Shown in pieces: positions 25,793 to 34,859 of a DNA stretch of 64,000 nucleotides (positions are counted from its first letter, which is position 1; every line of letters starts with the position of its first letter). Source of the stretch: Aliiroseovarius sp. S1123. Lineage in GTDB: Bacteria > Pseudomonadota > Alphaproteobacteria > Rhodobacterales > Rhodobacteraceae. Position numbers and translations under genes: made by a program. The stretch is taken from assembly GCF_023015885.1 (NCBI RefSeq), contig NZ_JALKBE010000008.1:62001-126000 (forward strand). Direction: 5' to 3'. Under the pieces are notes generated by a model. That model made no database searches and was not told the origin of the DNA. It saw only the letters and a list, made by a program, of their open reading frames with translations.

Positions 25793-26859
25793 GTGCGGGT
25801 GGCGTTTCCGATCACCTGATCCCATTCCGCAAGGATGCGCGCGGGCGCCAAGCGGTCGCGATTGATCGCGGCGTTCCCGGCCATATGCGCGCGAAGCGCT
25901 GGATCTTGCATCACGCGGATCACGGCGTCCGCCAAGGCGGGTGCGTCATCCACTGGCACGAGTAGCCCATTTTCGCCTTCGACGATCATCTCGCGCGGGC
26001 CGAAATCACAATCGGTCGAGATCGCAGGAAGGCCCGACACCGTGGCTTCCGCCAGCACATTCGGGAAGCCTTCGAACCGCGAGGGCATGACCAGAAGATC
26101 CGCATCTGACAACCACGCACCGGGCGTCGGGCTGGAGCCGGGAAGCGCGACTTGATCCTTTAGGTTCAGCTTGTCGCGGAGCGCTTCCAAGGCTACGCGC
26201 TCGGGCCCTTCGCCGTGAATGGTCAGCGTTGCGTCCGGCAGGGCGGCCGTGATCTGCGCCATCGCGTTTAACAGAACATCAAAGCCCTTTTGCTTGTCCA
26301 ACCGCCCCACGGCCACCAACCGCGTGCCGTCGGGTTTGGCCTGTACCGCGTGATCCGGGTTGGGTGCACATGGGTTGGGAATGACCTTGGCCGTCGCCTG
26401 CACCGAATTGGGCAAATCCGCCCGCGCACGCGCGGTCTGCATGACGGCGCTGGCTGCACGACGCACCAGAAGGTTCTGCGCATGCCGCCAGATCGGGTGG
26501 GCGTTTTGGGCCCGTGGATTATTGCGCTCCGAGATGACGACGGGCACGCCAGTCCCAATCGCTGCGGCAAGGGACAGAACATTCACCTTGGTCAGGAAGG
26601 ACAGGACCACATCGGGTTGCGTGGCCCTGATAGCGCGCCTGATCATCCAGAGCCGCGCCAGGGGATTGCTGCCTTTTGCCCCGTCCGGCAGCAGCAACCG
26701 CACGGTTTCGGGATACGGAAAATAGGACCTGCCACCCGGCATATCGAACCCCATGACAGTAACCTCGTCACCCAACTGGGCGCGATGTGCGGCGATCATG
26801 GCGACGACCTTCTCGGCGCCGCCTGCACCAAATCCACCCTGTATGATAAGGATCTTCAC
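25789..26859 (-). CDS. Family 4 glycosyltransferase
   Basis: GT-B fold glycosyltransferase of 356 residues. The N-terminal GGFGAGGAEKVV and the C-terminal donor-site segments PSRFEGFPNVLAEATVSGLPAI (E-x7-E region) are typical of GT4. It resembles the PglH/PglJ group of amino-sugar polymer enzymes in the SFLTKVNVLSL region, but donor and acceptor are unknown. It is the last gene of a long minus-strand operon, three bases after the GT2 gene, and its stop overlaps the stop of the convergent fusion gene. Confidence 0.88.
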   Translation of the reverse strand: MKILIIQGGFGAGGAEKVVAMIAAHRAQLGDEVTVMGFDMPGGRSYFPYPETVRLLLPDGAKGSNPLARLWMIRRAIRATQPDVVLSFLTKVNVLSLAAAIGTGVPVVISERNNPRAQNAHPIWRHAQNLLVRRAASAVMQTARARADLPNSVQATAKVIPNPCAPNPDHAVQAKPDGTRLVAVGRLDKQKGFDVLLNAMAQITAALPDATLTIHGEGPERVALEALRDKLNLKDQVALPGSSPTPGAWLSDADLLVMPSRFEGFPNVLAEATVSGLPAISTDCDFGPREMIVEGENGLLVPVDDAPALADAVIRVMQDPALRAHMAGNAAINRDRLAPARILAEWDQVIGNATRT

Positions 26860-26862
26860 GCG

Positions 26863-27870
26863 TTACTCCGCGGCATTGGACAGCGTTGATTTCGAGGGAT
26901 CCTGCGGTGGGGTCGCGGTGCTTCCACCCTCGTCATCGGGCGTATTCAACTGCGTCTCGATCAGGGGACGATGCAGGTTCTTCGACTGGATGAAGATACG
27001 GCCAATGTATTCGCCAAGAATGCCAAGGAACATGGCGTTCAACGTCATCGAGAGCAACAGCAGTACGGTGGTCGTTGCAAAACCGGCGGGCCAGTCCTGT
27101 CCGAAGACCAGCTTGGCGACGATGTAGAACATCATCAACAGGAACGTCCCCAGCCCGACGAAGAGGCTGATATAGGACGCCAAGCGCAGTGGCAGAAGCG
27201 AATGGTTGATCAACCCGTCAATCGCAAGGGACAGCATGGCGCGGAAGGGGAACTTTGTTTCGCCCTCTAGCCGGGCCTGACGGTCATAATCAAACCCGAT
27301 CTGGCTGAACCCCATACCGCTGATCAAGCCGCGCACATAGGGCGAGCGGTCGTCGACGCGCTTCAGCTCGTCCAGAATGCGGCGGTCGGTCAGGCGAAAC
27401 TCGCCCGCGTTGCGGGGCAGGTTATCTTCGCTGATCCGGTCGATCAACGCATAAAAGAACCGGCGTGCGAAGGCGGTAATGCGCCCGTCCGGCAAGCTGC
27501 GGCGCACACCATAGACCACTTGATGCCCCTGTTTCCAAAGGTCCAGCATATGCGGGATCAGCTCGGGCGGGTCTTGCAGGTCGCAATCCAGCTGAATGGC
27601 ACAAGCCCCGCGCGCCGCACGGTACCCGGTCAGAACCGAAGCCTGATAGCCCACGTTCTTAGAAAAGCGGATGACGCGGACATTCGGGTCGTTCTGTGCA
27701 ATCTCGGAGAGGATCAGGAAGGTGTCATCGTCCGAGTGGTTGTCGGTGAAAATGATCTCGGGCTCATAGTCGTCGAGCTCGTCAAACACGGCCAGAACGC
27801 GGTCATAGGCACGGCGGACATTGGCCTCTTCATTCAGGGCGGGGATTAGGACTGAAATTAACGTGGTCAT
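26863..27870 (-). CDS. GtrB-like polyprenyl-phosphate glycosyltransferase (GT2)
   Basis: Family 2 glycosyltransferase of 335 residues. The nucleotide-sugar site begins SVLIPALNEEANV, with DNHSDDDT and the metal-binding LDCDLQDPPE motif. Two C-terminal transmembrane helices (about 225-250 and 265-290) give the GtrB/DPM1 layout, which transfers a sugar to undecaprenyl phosphate on the cytoplasmic face. GtrA and a GT-C enzyme, the usual partners, are encoded in the same minus-strand block at 34856 and 33213. Start overlaps the previous gene by four bases. Confidence 0.88.
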   Translation of the reverse strand: MTTLISVLIPALNEEANVRRAYDRVLAVFDELDDYEPEIIFTDNHSDDDTFLILSEIAQNDPNVRVIRFSKNVGYQASVLTGYRAARGACAIQLDCDLQDPPELIPHMLDLWKQGHQVVYGVRRSLPDGRITAFARRFFYALIDRISEDNLPRNAGEFRLTDRRILDELKRVDDRSPYVRGLISGMGFSQIGFDYDRQARLEGETKFPFRAMLSLAIDGLINHSLLPLRLASYISLFVGLGTFLLMMFYIVAKLVFGQDWPAGFATTTVLLLLSMTLNAMFLGILGEYIGRIFIQSKNLHRPLIETQLNTPDDEGGSTATPPQDPSKSTLSNAAE

Positions 27871-28835
27871 GCGCTCCTCCGTCCAAAGGGGGCCAGCGGG
27901 TCCAGCTCCTCCATCGCGTTGATCACGCGCGACAGGCCCGCGCGCAAATCAAGGCTGGGCCGCCAGCCGATTAGATCATGCACCCGGTCCGAGATCAGGC
28001 AAAGCTCGTGGCCCGCGTCTGGGTGATGCGAATGCAAGGTTACAAGGTCGCGCGGTGCGCCGGTCAGCGCCAGCACCAGTTCAGCCACCTCGCGCATGCT
28101 GGGTGCCGTTGCAGATCCCAAGTTCATCACGTCGGGAAGCGGGCCATCGACGCGGCCAAGGCCAATCAGGGCGGTGACGATGTCGGACACATGCACCAGA
28201 TCGCGACGATCCTCGGGCCGTTTGACATCAAAAGGCTCGCCCGCCAGACAGGCTTCGATCAGGGAGGGGACGATGAAATCGCCAGCCTGATCCGGTCCAT
28301 AGGTCAGCGCCAACCGCGCGGTCGTGGCTTGGAATGGAAGGTGTGGGCGCGCAGCATTCAGGTAATGGGTGCCCGACAACATGGACGCCGCATAGGCGTT
28401 GGTTGGCAGTGTATGCGCGTTTTCATCTTGCGGCGCTGCGGCGCGACCGTACTCGGCGATGGTCCCTGCACGGATGAAGGCTTTGGGCGGGATCTGCAGT
28501 GCATCGGCAGCCCGGATCATGGTCAGAAGCGGCGCGACGTTTGCCTCGTGCGCAGTTTCCAGATCGCGCAGCGGGTCCGAGGACAGGAAACGGGTTTGTG
28601 CACTGAGGTGATAGATCACATCGGGCGCAATCTGCGCCATCTGCCGTGTAACGCCGTCCAAATCCAGCGGATCAATCCAATAGATGCCGATGCGCGCGGC
28701 GATGTCCTGAAGGCGGGCGGTGGACGACCCCGGGCGGGACAGCACGGCAACTTCGTCTCCGGCTTCGACCAACGCGCGTGCAAGATGCGAGCCGATGAAG
28801 CCCGTACCACCGGATATCAGGATACGACGGCTCAT
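27867..28835 (-). CDS. NAD-dependent sugar epimerase/reductase (extended SDR) with altered YxxxK
   Basis: Extended SDR of 322 residues with NAD motif GGTGFIG (9-15). It probably acts on a nucleotide sugar, plausibly as the 4-ketoreductase that finishes the CDP-3,6-dideoxyhexose made by the neighbouring rfbF-G-H genes (abequose or paratose synthase role). The active-site region is unusual: the motif reads Y148-A-A-S-M152, so the catalytic lysine is methionine, and the usual serine before it is threonine 125 (AGTIAEYG). Activity may thus be altered. It overlaps its neighbours by four bases on both sides. Confidence 0.82.
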   Translation of the reverse strand: MSRRILISGGTGFIGSHLARALVEAGDEVAVLSRPGSSTARLQDIAARIGIYWIDPLDLDGVTRQMAQIAPDVIYHLSAQTRFLSSDPLRDLETAHEANVAPLLTMIRAADALQIPPKAFIRAGTIAEYGRAAAPQDENAHTLPTNAYAASMLSGTHYLNAARPHLPFQATTARLALTYGPDQAGDFIVPSLIEACLAGEPFDVKRPEDRRDLVHVSDIVTALIGLGRVDGPLPDVMNLGSATAPSMREVAELVLALTGAPRDLVTLHSHHPDAGHELCLISDRVHDLIGWRPSLDLRAGLSRVINAMEELDPLAPFGRRSA

Positions 28836-29935
28836 ACACTTAGATCCTTCTGAAGGGCCTTGTCGCGACTGCGTCGGTTGCGAAAAAGCGTGACGGGCAG
28901 CTTTTCAAACAGCAGATAGGACACATGCGAAGTGGCAATGGCGACGATGAAGGTGACCACGCCGAACAGCAGGACACTGGCCCAAACGTTGTCCGAGAAC
29001 AGGCCGAGCTTGTGAAACACTAGCCGCATGGGCATGTAAATATAGGGGTGCACCAGATACAGGCTGTAGCTGATCGTGCCCAGATACTGCGCCCAGCGGG
29101 CGGACAGAAGCCGCGCGGTGACGCTGTCTTTTTCGACCGCGAAAAGAAAATAGAGGAAGGTCAGGGCCATGCAGATCAGGGTGATCGGTTCGCGCAATTC
29201 GCCTGCACGGAAATCGAAATGCGCGCGAGACGCGGCATAGCCCAGCGACAGGGCGGTGATGACCTCGAGCAGCGCACGCGCCGGAAGCTTCTCGACGACG
29301 CGTCGGCCGTGGAGCACGAAGACAAGGATGCCCGCGACGAAATAGATGGATTTCGGGAACAGCACCAAGAACGCGACCGAGGCCAGCGCCATGATCAACT
29401 GAAGTCCGCGGAGCCTTTGGGTGATCGCAAAGGCGCCCAGCCCGGCCAGAAAATAGAACATCATCTCGTAGGTCAGGCTCCACGCGTTCGGGGTCAGCTG
29501 TTCTGTCCCGGCCAGCAGGTTGGTGAAACTCAGCGCATAAAGGATGGTTGGCAGATCATTCAGCTTGGGCTGCAGGTTCGTGACCGCGTTGCCTGCGATG
29601 AAGATCAACGAGAAGACCAGAAACAGCGGATAGATCCGCAGCATACGGCGGGTCGCGAAATCGCGCGGTTCATAGCGGAAGGCGCTGGGCAGGATGACAA
29701 AGCCCGATATGGCGAAGAACAGGTAGACAAAGAAGGTGCCGAAGTTCCACAGCGGCTCGGACATGGCCAGATAGGCGGCGTTGTCCGCATAGACATGTTC
29801 CGCCGTGCCGCCGATGATATGGGCAAACAGCACCATTGCCGACGCCAGGCCCCTCAGCCCATGAATGCCGGTATTGTGGCCGCCCTCGTAGGGCAGCCAA
29901 TCCGGCAACTTATGAGGGGCGCGCAGGTTGGTCAT
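28832..29935 (-). CDS. OafA-type membrane O-acyltransferase
   Basis: Acyltransferase-3 family protein, 367 residues with about ten hydrophobic helices. The N-terminal helix has GLRGLASAMVLFAHIIGG, carrying the conserved R and the catalytic-type histidine of this family. A basic C-terminal tail follows. Members move acetyl groups across the inner membrane to O-acetylate polysaccharides. Overlaps of four bases join it to the RfbH-like gene and the SDR gene. Confidence 0.88.
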   Translation of the reverse strand: MTNLRAPHKLPDWLPYEGGHNTGIHGLRGLASAMVLFAHIIGGTAEHVYADNAAYLAMSEPLWNFGTFFVYLFFAISGFVILPSAFRYEPRDFATRRMLRIYPLFLVFSLIFIAGNAVTNLQPKLNDLPTILYALSFTNLLAGTEQLTPNAWSLTYEMMFYFLAGLGAFAITQRLRGLQLIMALASVAFLVLFPKSIYFVAGILVFVLHGRRVVEKLPARALLEVITALSLGYAASRAHFDFRAGELREPITLICMALTFLYFLFAVEKDSVTARLLSARWAQYLGTISYSLYLVHPYIYMPMRLVFHKLGLFSDNVWASVLLFGVVTFIVAIATSHVSYLLFEKLPVTLFRNRRSRDKALQKDLSV

Positions 29936-31137
29936 TGGGCGGCAATCCCCTGATGCTGACGCGCGAAACCGGTGAAGACCTCATGCATATAGTCCATGTG
30001 GGCGGGTGTCAGGCCGTGGTGCAGGGCCAGCAGAACCCCGCCTTTCATTACCTCATCCGCCACCGGATAGCCCGCCGGGTCGGTCTTGCAGGTGACATTC
30101 TGCATGGCGGGCTGGCGCAGGATGTTGCCGGTAAAGACCGGGCGGGTTTGAATGTCGGCGGTTTCCAGATGGATTTGCAGATCGCGCCGCGTGAAGGGCG
30201 CGCCCTCGCGCAGGGTCAGCGGGAAAGACAGCCAACCGGTGCGGCTGTTCGGCAGCTGCTCGGGCAAGATGAACCAGTCTTCATAGGCTTTGAAAAAGGC
30301 CATATGGGCGTCGAAATTCTTTTCGCGTTCGCTGATGTTGTGGTCCAGCTTATCGAGTTGAACCAGACCAAAGGCTGCGCTGACTTCCGAGGGTTCAAGG
30401 TTATAGCCCAGATCCTCGAACAGGAATTTGGCGTCATAGTCGATGCCGTCGACCTTCACGTTAAAGCGGTTCTCGATGGTCTCGGATTCGACAAATAGGG
30501 ACGAGCTGCGCCCCCACGAGCGTAAAAGCAGCGCCCTGCGGCCCAGTTCTTCGTCATTCACGCACAGCATTCCGCCGTTGCCCGCGCCGTTGATGACGTG
30601 CGAGCCATAGAAGCTGGTGGTCGACACGTCCGAGAATTTGCCGGTGCTGTCCGATCCGATCGTGGCGCCCAGCGTGTCGGCGCTGTCTTCGATGACTTTC
30701 AGGCTGTGGGCGTCGGCGATCTCGCGAATGCGTTGCCAGTCGGGCAGATTGCCAATTAGGGACGGGATCATCACGGCCGAGGTGTTGGGTGTGATCATCC
30801 GCTCAATCGCGTCCACGTCGATGTTATAGGTGCCGGGGGCGACATCTACGAAAGCGGGGACCAGCCCTTGGCGCACCAAGGGCGCGACCGTCGTGGCAAA
30901 GGTCAGGGCCGGGGTGATCACCTCGCTGCCTTTCGGCAGGTCCAAGATCTCGACCGCCAGATAATTCGCCGAAGAGCCCGAATTCACCATGATCCCGTGG
31001 GATTTGGCAAAAAGCGCGGCGACGCGCTCTTGCATCTTGCGGACGCGCGGCCCCATCTGAGTCGACGTTTTCAGTACTTCGACGACAGCGTCGATTTCGT
31101 CCTGACCATGAACGGTTTGACCGTAATTTACGCGCAT
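29932..31137 (-). CDS. rfbH: RfbH/ColD-like PLP sugar 3-dehydrase
   Basis: DegT-family PLP enzyme of 401 residues, start ATG 31137 after GGAG. The internal-aldimine lysine is replaced by histidine 180 (SFYGSHVIN), the mark of 3-dehydrases (RfbH/DdhC and ColD) that remove the sugar 3-hydroxyl. The [2Fe-2S] cysteine cluster that RfbH carries after the SWGR segment is absent here: the stretch after LRSWGR has no cysteine. ColD-type enzymes also lack it and use glutamate and PMP without a reductase. Adjacent rfbG and rfbF supply CDP-4-keto-6-deoxyglucose, so the product is probably a CDP-4-keto-3,6-dideoxyhexose. A longer upstream frame is spurious. Confidence 0.85.
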   Translation of the reverse strand: MRVNYGQTVHGQDEIDAVVEVLKTSTQMGPRVRKMQERVAALFAKSHGIMVNSGSSANYLAVEILDLPKGSEVITPALTFATTVAPLVRQGLVPAFVDVAPGTYNIDVDAIERMITPNTSAVMIPSLIGNLPDWQRIREIADAHSLKVIEDSADTLGATIGSDSTGKFSDVSTTSFYGSHVINGAGNGGMLCVNDEELGRRALLLRSWGRSSSLFVESETIENRFNVKVDGIDYDAKFLFEDLGYNLEPSEVSAAFGLVQLDKLDHNISEREKNFDAHMAFFKAYEDWFILPEQLPNSRTGWLSFPLTLREGAPFTRRDLQIHLETADIQTRPVFTGNILRQPAMQNVTCKTDPAGYPVADEVMKGGVLLALHHGLTPAHMDYMHEVFTGFARQHQGIAAQ

Positions 31138-31157
31138 AGTGGTCTCCTTCCCGGTCG

Positions 31158-32282
31158 CTATTGGGCGGCCAGTGATGTTGAATTCTGTGGTGCCCCCGAC
31201 ATCAGCGCGCCGTATTGCGCGATCTGCGTCAGGGTGAAATCTTTCATGTTTTCTTGGGCGTGATGGGCGCGATGCCAGTCGACGGTCATCCGAACGGCTG
31301 CGGGCAGATCCAGCTGCGGGCGCCAGCCCAATTGCGTTTGTGCCTTGGTGCTGTCCAGCCGCAGGACCCCGGCTTCGTGCATGTTCGGGTCGGCCTGACC
31401 GAATTCGAACCGCGGCCCGTCGCGGCCCCAGCTGTCTTGCATCAAGCCTGCTAGGTCGCGGACATTGACGGTGCCCGAGACGTCGGGGCCGAAGTTCCAA
31501 GGCCCCGCGAAGGGCGCGCCATCGGACAAGAGCCGCGCGGCCAAAGCCAGATAGCCAGACAGAGGTTCCAGCACGTGCTGCCACGGACGGATGCTGGAGG
31601 GGTTGCGGATCTGCACGGGCTCCCCTGCCACCGTGGCCCGCACGATGTCGGGGATCAGGCGATCCTCGCCCCAGTCGCCGCCGCCAAACACATTGCCCGC
31701 CCGCACCGTCGCCAATTGCGGTCCATCTGGCGCGTTGAAAAACGAACGCCCATAGGCTTGCGCGATCAGTTCTGTCGCCCCTTTCGAGGCGCTATAAGGA
31801 TCCGAGCCGCCCATCGGGTCATTCTCGCGATAGCCCCAGCCCCACTCGTTGTTCTCGTAACACTTGTCGCTAGTTACGACGATTGCAGCTTTCAGCGACG
31901 GCATCGCGCGGGCCAGATCCAAGACATGTGCGGTGCCCGAGACGTTGGTCGCGATGGTTGCCGCCGGTTCCACATAGGACCGCCGCACAAAGGGTTGCGC
32001 GGCCATGTGGATCACCAGATCGGCGTCAATGTCGCGTGCTTGTGCCAGCAGGGCGTCACGATCGCGAATGTCGATCAAACGGCTGTCCATGTCTGCTGTC
32101 AGCCCGGTCGCATCGCACAGGTTCGGCCCGGGCTCGGGCGCAAGCGCAATGCCGGACACACGGGCGCCAAGCTGCATCAGCCAATGGCTGATCCAACCGC
32201 CCTTGAACCCGGTGTGACCGGTGACAAGAACGTGGCGACCTTTGAATGCGCCGCCAAAATCAGAGGAAACAGCGCCGGACAT
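31158..32282 (-). CDS. rfbG: CDP-glucose 4,6-dehydratase
   Basis: Converts CDP-glucose to CDP-4-keto-6-deoxyglucose. The 374-residue extended SDR has TGHTGFKG (about 21-28), the characteristic RfbG variant of the glycine motif, and the active-site TSDKCYENNEWGWGYRE and YSASKGATE (YxxxK) segments. Start at ATG 32282, seven bases after GAGG; an upstream in-frame TTG at 32294 is less likely. It starts nine bases before the rfbF stop... that is, rfbF ends at 32291 just upstream, and rfbH follows after 20 bases. Confidence 0.94.
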   Translation of the reverse strand: MSGAVSSDFGGAFKGRHVLVTGHTGFKGGWISHWLMQLGARVSGIALAPEPGPNLCDATGLTADMDSRLIDIRDRDALLAQARDIDADLVIHMAAQPFVRRSYVEPAATIATNVSGTAHVLDLARAMPSLKAAIVVTSDKCYENNEWGWGYRENDPMGGSDPYSASKGATELIAQAYGRSFFNAPDGPQLATVRAGNVFGGGDWGEDRLIPDIVRATVAGEPVQIRNPSSIRPWQHVLEPLSGYLALAARLLSDGAPFAGPWNFGPDVSGTVNVRDLAGLMQDSWGRDGPRFEFGQADPNMHEAGVLRLDSTKAQTQLGWRPQLDLPAAVRMTVDWHRAHHAQENMKDFTLTQIAQYGALMSGAPQNSTSLAAQ

Positions 32283-32290
32283 CTTGGCCC

Positions 32291-33097
32291 TCAAATCGCA
32301 AGGGCTGTGATGTCTGACGGCAGTTCTTCATGGAACCGCAGCCAGGGCGGAGTTTCTTCTTCGCACAGGTCGTTCAGCGTGTTGCGATCCCGGATCGTGT
32401 CCATCGGGTGCCAGAAGCCGTCATGTTTGTACGCCATCAGCTCGCAATCCTGCGCCATCTGGGTCAGGGGCGATTGTTCAAGCGGTTCCATGTCATCGAC
32501 GAAATAATCCATGACCTCAGGCTCGAACACGAAGAAGCCCCCATTGATCCAGGTATCGCGACGGCGGACCTTTTCGGTGAAGGCTTCCACCCGGTCACCA
32601 GCCAGTTCGATATTGCCGAACCGGGCCGGAGGCTGCACCGCGGTGACAGTCGCCAGTTTGCCGTGGGACTTATGGAACTCGATCAGTGCGTTGATGTCGA
32701 TGTTTCCCAACCCGTCCGAGTAGGTGACCATGAAGGGGCCGGGCCTCAGCCATTCTTTCAAGCGGCGAATGCGGCCACTGGTCATGGTCTTCGGGCCGGT
32801 GTCCACGACGGACACGTTCCACCCACCGGGAGAGGCAGGCACAAGGTCCATCTTGCCGCTGTCCAAAGACACGGTGATGTTGTTGGCGATCAGGTGATAG
32901 TTCGCAAAATACTGTTTCAGCGACAGAGATTTATACCCCGCTGCGACAATGAAGTCATTATGCCCAAATTGGCTGTAGATATCCATGACGCGGGTGATAA
33001 TTGGACGGCCACCGACCTCGACCATAGGTTTTGGGATGGTGACGGTTTCCTCGGCCAGACGCGAGCCCAAGCCACCGGCTAGCAAGATTGTCTGCAT
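32291..33097 (-). CDS. rfbF: Glucose-1-phosphate cytidylyltransferase
   Basis: Forms CDP-glucose from CTP and glucose-1-phosphate, first step of the 3,6-dideoxyhexose branch. The 268-residue protein starts QTILLAGGLGSRLAEET with PKPMVEVGG, the nucleotidyltransferase signature, and has the RfbF-type WINGGFFVFEPEV segment. The ATG follows a G-rich ribosome site. It heads the rfbF-G-H group and is separated from the upstream GT-C gene by 115 bases containing an inverted repeat, so a promoter may lie there. Confidence 0.94.
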   Translation of the reverse strand: MQTILLAGGLGSRLAEETVTIPKPMVEVGGRPIITRVMDIYSQFGHNDFIVAAGYKSLSLKQYFANYHLIANNITVSLDSGKMDLVPASPGGWNVSVVDTGPKTMTSGRIRRLKEWLRPGPFMVTYSDGLGNIDINALIEFHKSHGKLATVTAVQPPARFGNIELAGDRVEAFTEKVRRRDTWINGGFFVFEPEVMDYFVDDMEPLEQSPLTQMAQDCELMAYKHDGFWHPMDTIRDRNTLNDLCEEETPPWLRFHEELPSDITALAI

Positions 33098-33140
33098 AGT
33101 TCGTTCCCCCCTTTGAAAGTTGTTTGAACGAGAGTGAAAG

Positions 33141-33170
33141 GCGTTCCGATAAGTGCCACCCTAGGAACGC
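33141..33170 (-). promoter_or_regulatory. Inverted repeat between GT-C and rfbF genes
   Basis: GCGTTCC and GGAACGC form perfect seven-base arms around 16 bases. It is the only sizeable gap (115 bases) in the minus-strand block 38.6-25.8 kb. It may be a weak terminator of the upstream unit (CTTTC follows on the minus strand) or an operator for rfbF. Confidence 0.35.
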
Positions 33171-33212
33171 AGTTTAGAAAATTGATTGGTTGAAAAGGTT
33201 GATGGATGGGGA

Positions 33213-34859
33213 TCATTCAGAAATCTCCCCGGGTTGAAGAAAAACGCGGCCCTCGCCATAGCGATTGTTCAGGCCGTTTACGGAAACTTCGCGATAGCCA
33301 TGCGCCTTTGCGTAATTCAAAAGCGGTGCTTCCAGTGCGGTCTCATAACCCAGCAGGAAGGCGGCCGGTGGTTCCCGGTCGAAGACGGATGTGATCTGGT
33401 CTGCCCCGGCCATCACGTAATGTTTGGCCAAATCAGGGTCGGTATGTTCTGCGATGCGATAGGCAAATTGCCCCGTGGCCAGTTCCGGATAGACATCCAG
33501 CCCGGCCTCAAGCGGATAGATCGGCAGGAAGGTGGCCACTTTGCCGTTGACGATGCCTTGATCTGCCATTGCGGTGGCCAAGGCCCGCCCACCTGCATTC
33601 ATACGCTGCGGCGTCGATGTGCTGGCACCCAGAGTGGTGCGCAGTTCCGGGGCCAGCCACGGCAGGGCGGTCAGCACACACAGAAGCGACGCTGCGGCAA
33701 GAACCGGACGCGTGTAGTCATGTTTTGTCCACGGCACGCGGGCAAACATCAGGGCGGCCAAAATGGGCAGTACGACAAGTGGTGCAATGTAGTATTGCGA
33801 GAAACCGGGCGTGGGTAGGAAGCTCATCGCTGCGGTGGTCAGAAGGGTTCCGAGGGTCACCAGAACCGGACCCAGCGCATGCTGGTCTGCGCCGTGCTGC
33901 GCTTCCGATCCCGTGAAGGCCATCCAGCCAAAGCACAGAATGACGAAGCCGATAATCAGCGGCACGCCTTCCAGCCAGATCCCATAGGCAAGCTGCGCTT
34001 TCGCCCCCAGTCCCAGCGCAAGGCCGGGTTCGGTCAGGCGGTTGACCTCCCAATAGGCGACGTGGGGGCCGGTGTGGAACTTGACGATATGCGCCAGGAA
34101 AAGCTGCGGATCAGACAAGAGTTGGATGAAGAGCGGCAGGGCGCCCACCAGCCCACCGATCAGGATCGGCAGAGCCACGCGGCGCACACGAAGCTTGAAG
34201 GGCAGGGCTGCGGGCAGCAAGAATGCAGCAATCGCGACAGGCGGAATGAACGCAACGGCGCTGACCTTCATGCCCGCCGCGATGGACAGGCACAGGCCCG
34301 AGGCGAACAGGCGCGTGGTCCGCAGGCGCCGCTCGTTCAGCTCGATCAGGAAGAGTCCAAGCCCGGCAAGGGCAAAGGGCAGCTGCAACAGGTTGTTTGA
34401 GGCCGCCATGCCGGGTTCGTTCATCAAGGGATGACAGGTCAGGACAGCAACGGCAGAAAACAGCGACAGGCGCGTTGATCCGGACAGGCGCAGGGTCAGC
34501 CAGCTGGTCACACCCGCCAACATCAGCCACGCGGCAAAGATGCCCATCCGAGCCGAGAACAGAAGCCCTCCGGCCCCGAAGATCAGGTCGAACCCGCGGA
34601 AATACCATGCGGAATAGGGGACGTGGTTATAGAAGATGTCCTGATAGAGCTCTAGCTCGCCCATCAGGCGGGCGGGGGGGACGAACATCATCTCGTCCCG
34701 GCGTAATCCATAGCCCATGAGGCGGCCATAGACGGCGGCCAGAAGCACGGCAAACCCGATGACTAGGGCGATCTGGCCCATGCGGCGGGCGATGGGATCG
34801 TCTAGCGTCTTCGCGGTCGAAGCTGACGGGTCGGATTTGAACATCTCGGTCACACTCAT
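33213..34859 (-). CDS. GT-C fold membrane glycosyltransferase (GT39/ArnT-like)
   Basis: Polytopic protein of 548 residues with about 11-12 hydrophobic helices. The first extracytoplasmic loop holds RRDEMMFV, a D-E pair as in GT-C enzymes that use polyprenyl-phosphate sugars, followed by YNHVPYSAWYF. No specific family can be named. It likely attaches the sugar made by the GtrB-like enzyme and flipped by GtrA. It overlaps the gtrA-like gene by four bases. Confidence 0.7.
   Translation of the reverse strand: MSVTEMFKSDPSASTAKTLDDPIARRMGQIALVIGFAVLLAAVYGRLMGYGLRRDEMMFVPPARLMGELELYQDIFYNHVPYSAWYFRGFDLIFGAGGLLFSARMGIFAAWLMLAGVTSWLTLRLSGSTRLSLFSAVAVLTCHPLMNEPGMAASNNLLQLPFALAGLGLFLIELNERRLRTTRLFASGLCLSIAAGMKVSAVAFIPPVAIAAFLLPAALPFKLRVRRVALPILIGGLVGALPLFIQLLSDPQLFLAHIVKFHTGPHVAYWEVNRLTEPGLALGLGAKAQLAYGIWLEGVPLIIGFVILCFGWMAFTGSEAQHGADQHALGPVLVTLGTLLTTAAMSFLPTPGFSQYYIAPLVVLPILAALMFARVPWTKHDYTRPVLAAASLLCVLTALPWLAPELRTTLGASTSTPQRMNAGGRALATAMADQGIVNGKVATFLPIYPLEAGLDVYPELATGQFAYRIAEHTDPDLAKHYVMAGADQITSVFDREPPAAFLLGYETALEAPLLNYAKAHGYREVSVNGLNNRYGEGRVFLQPGEISE

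Noticed and set aside
29932-31584. 550-codon version of the RfbH-like gene
   Set aside because: The extra 149 residues overlap the rfbG gene and have shadow composition. The ATG at 31137 has a good ribosome site and a family-like start.
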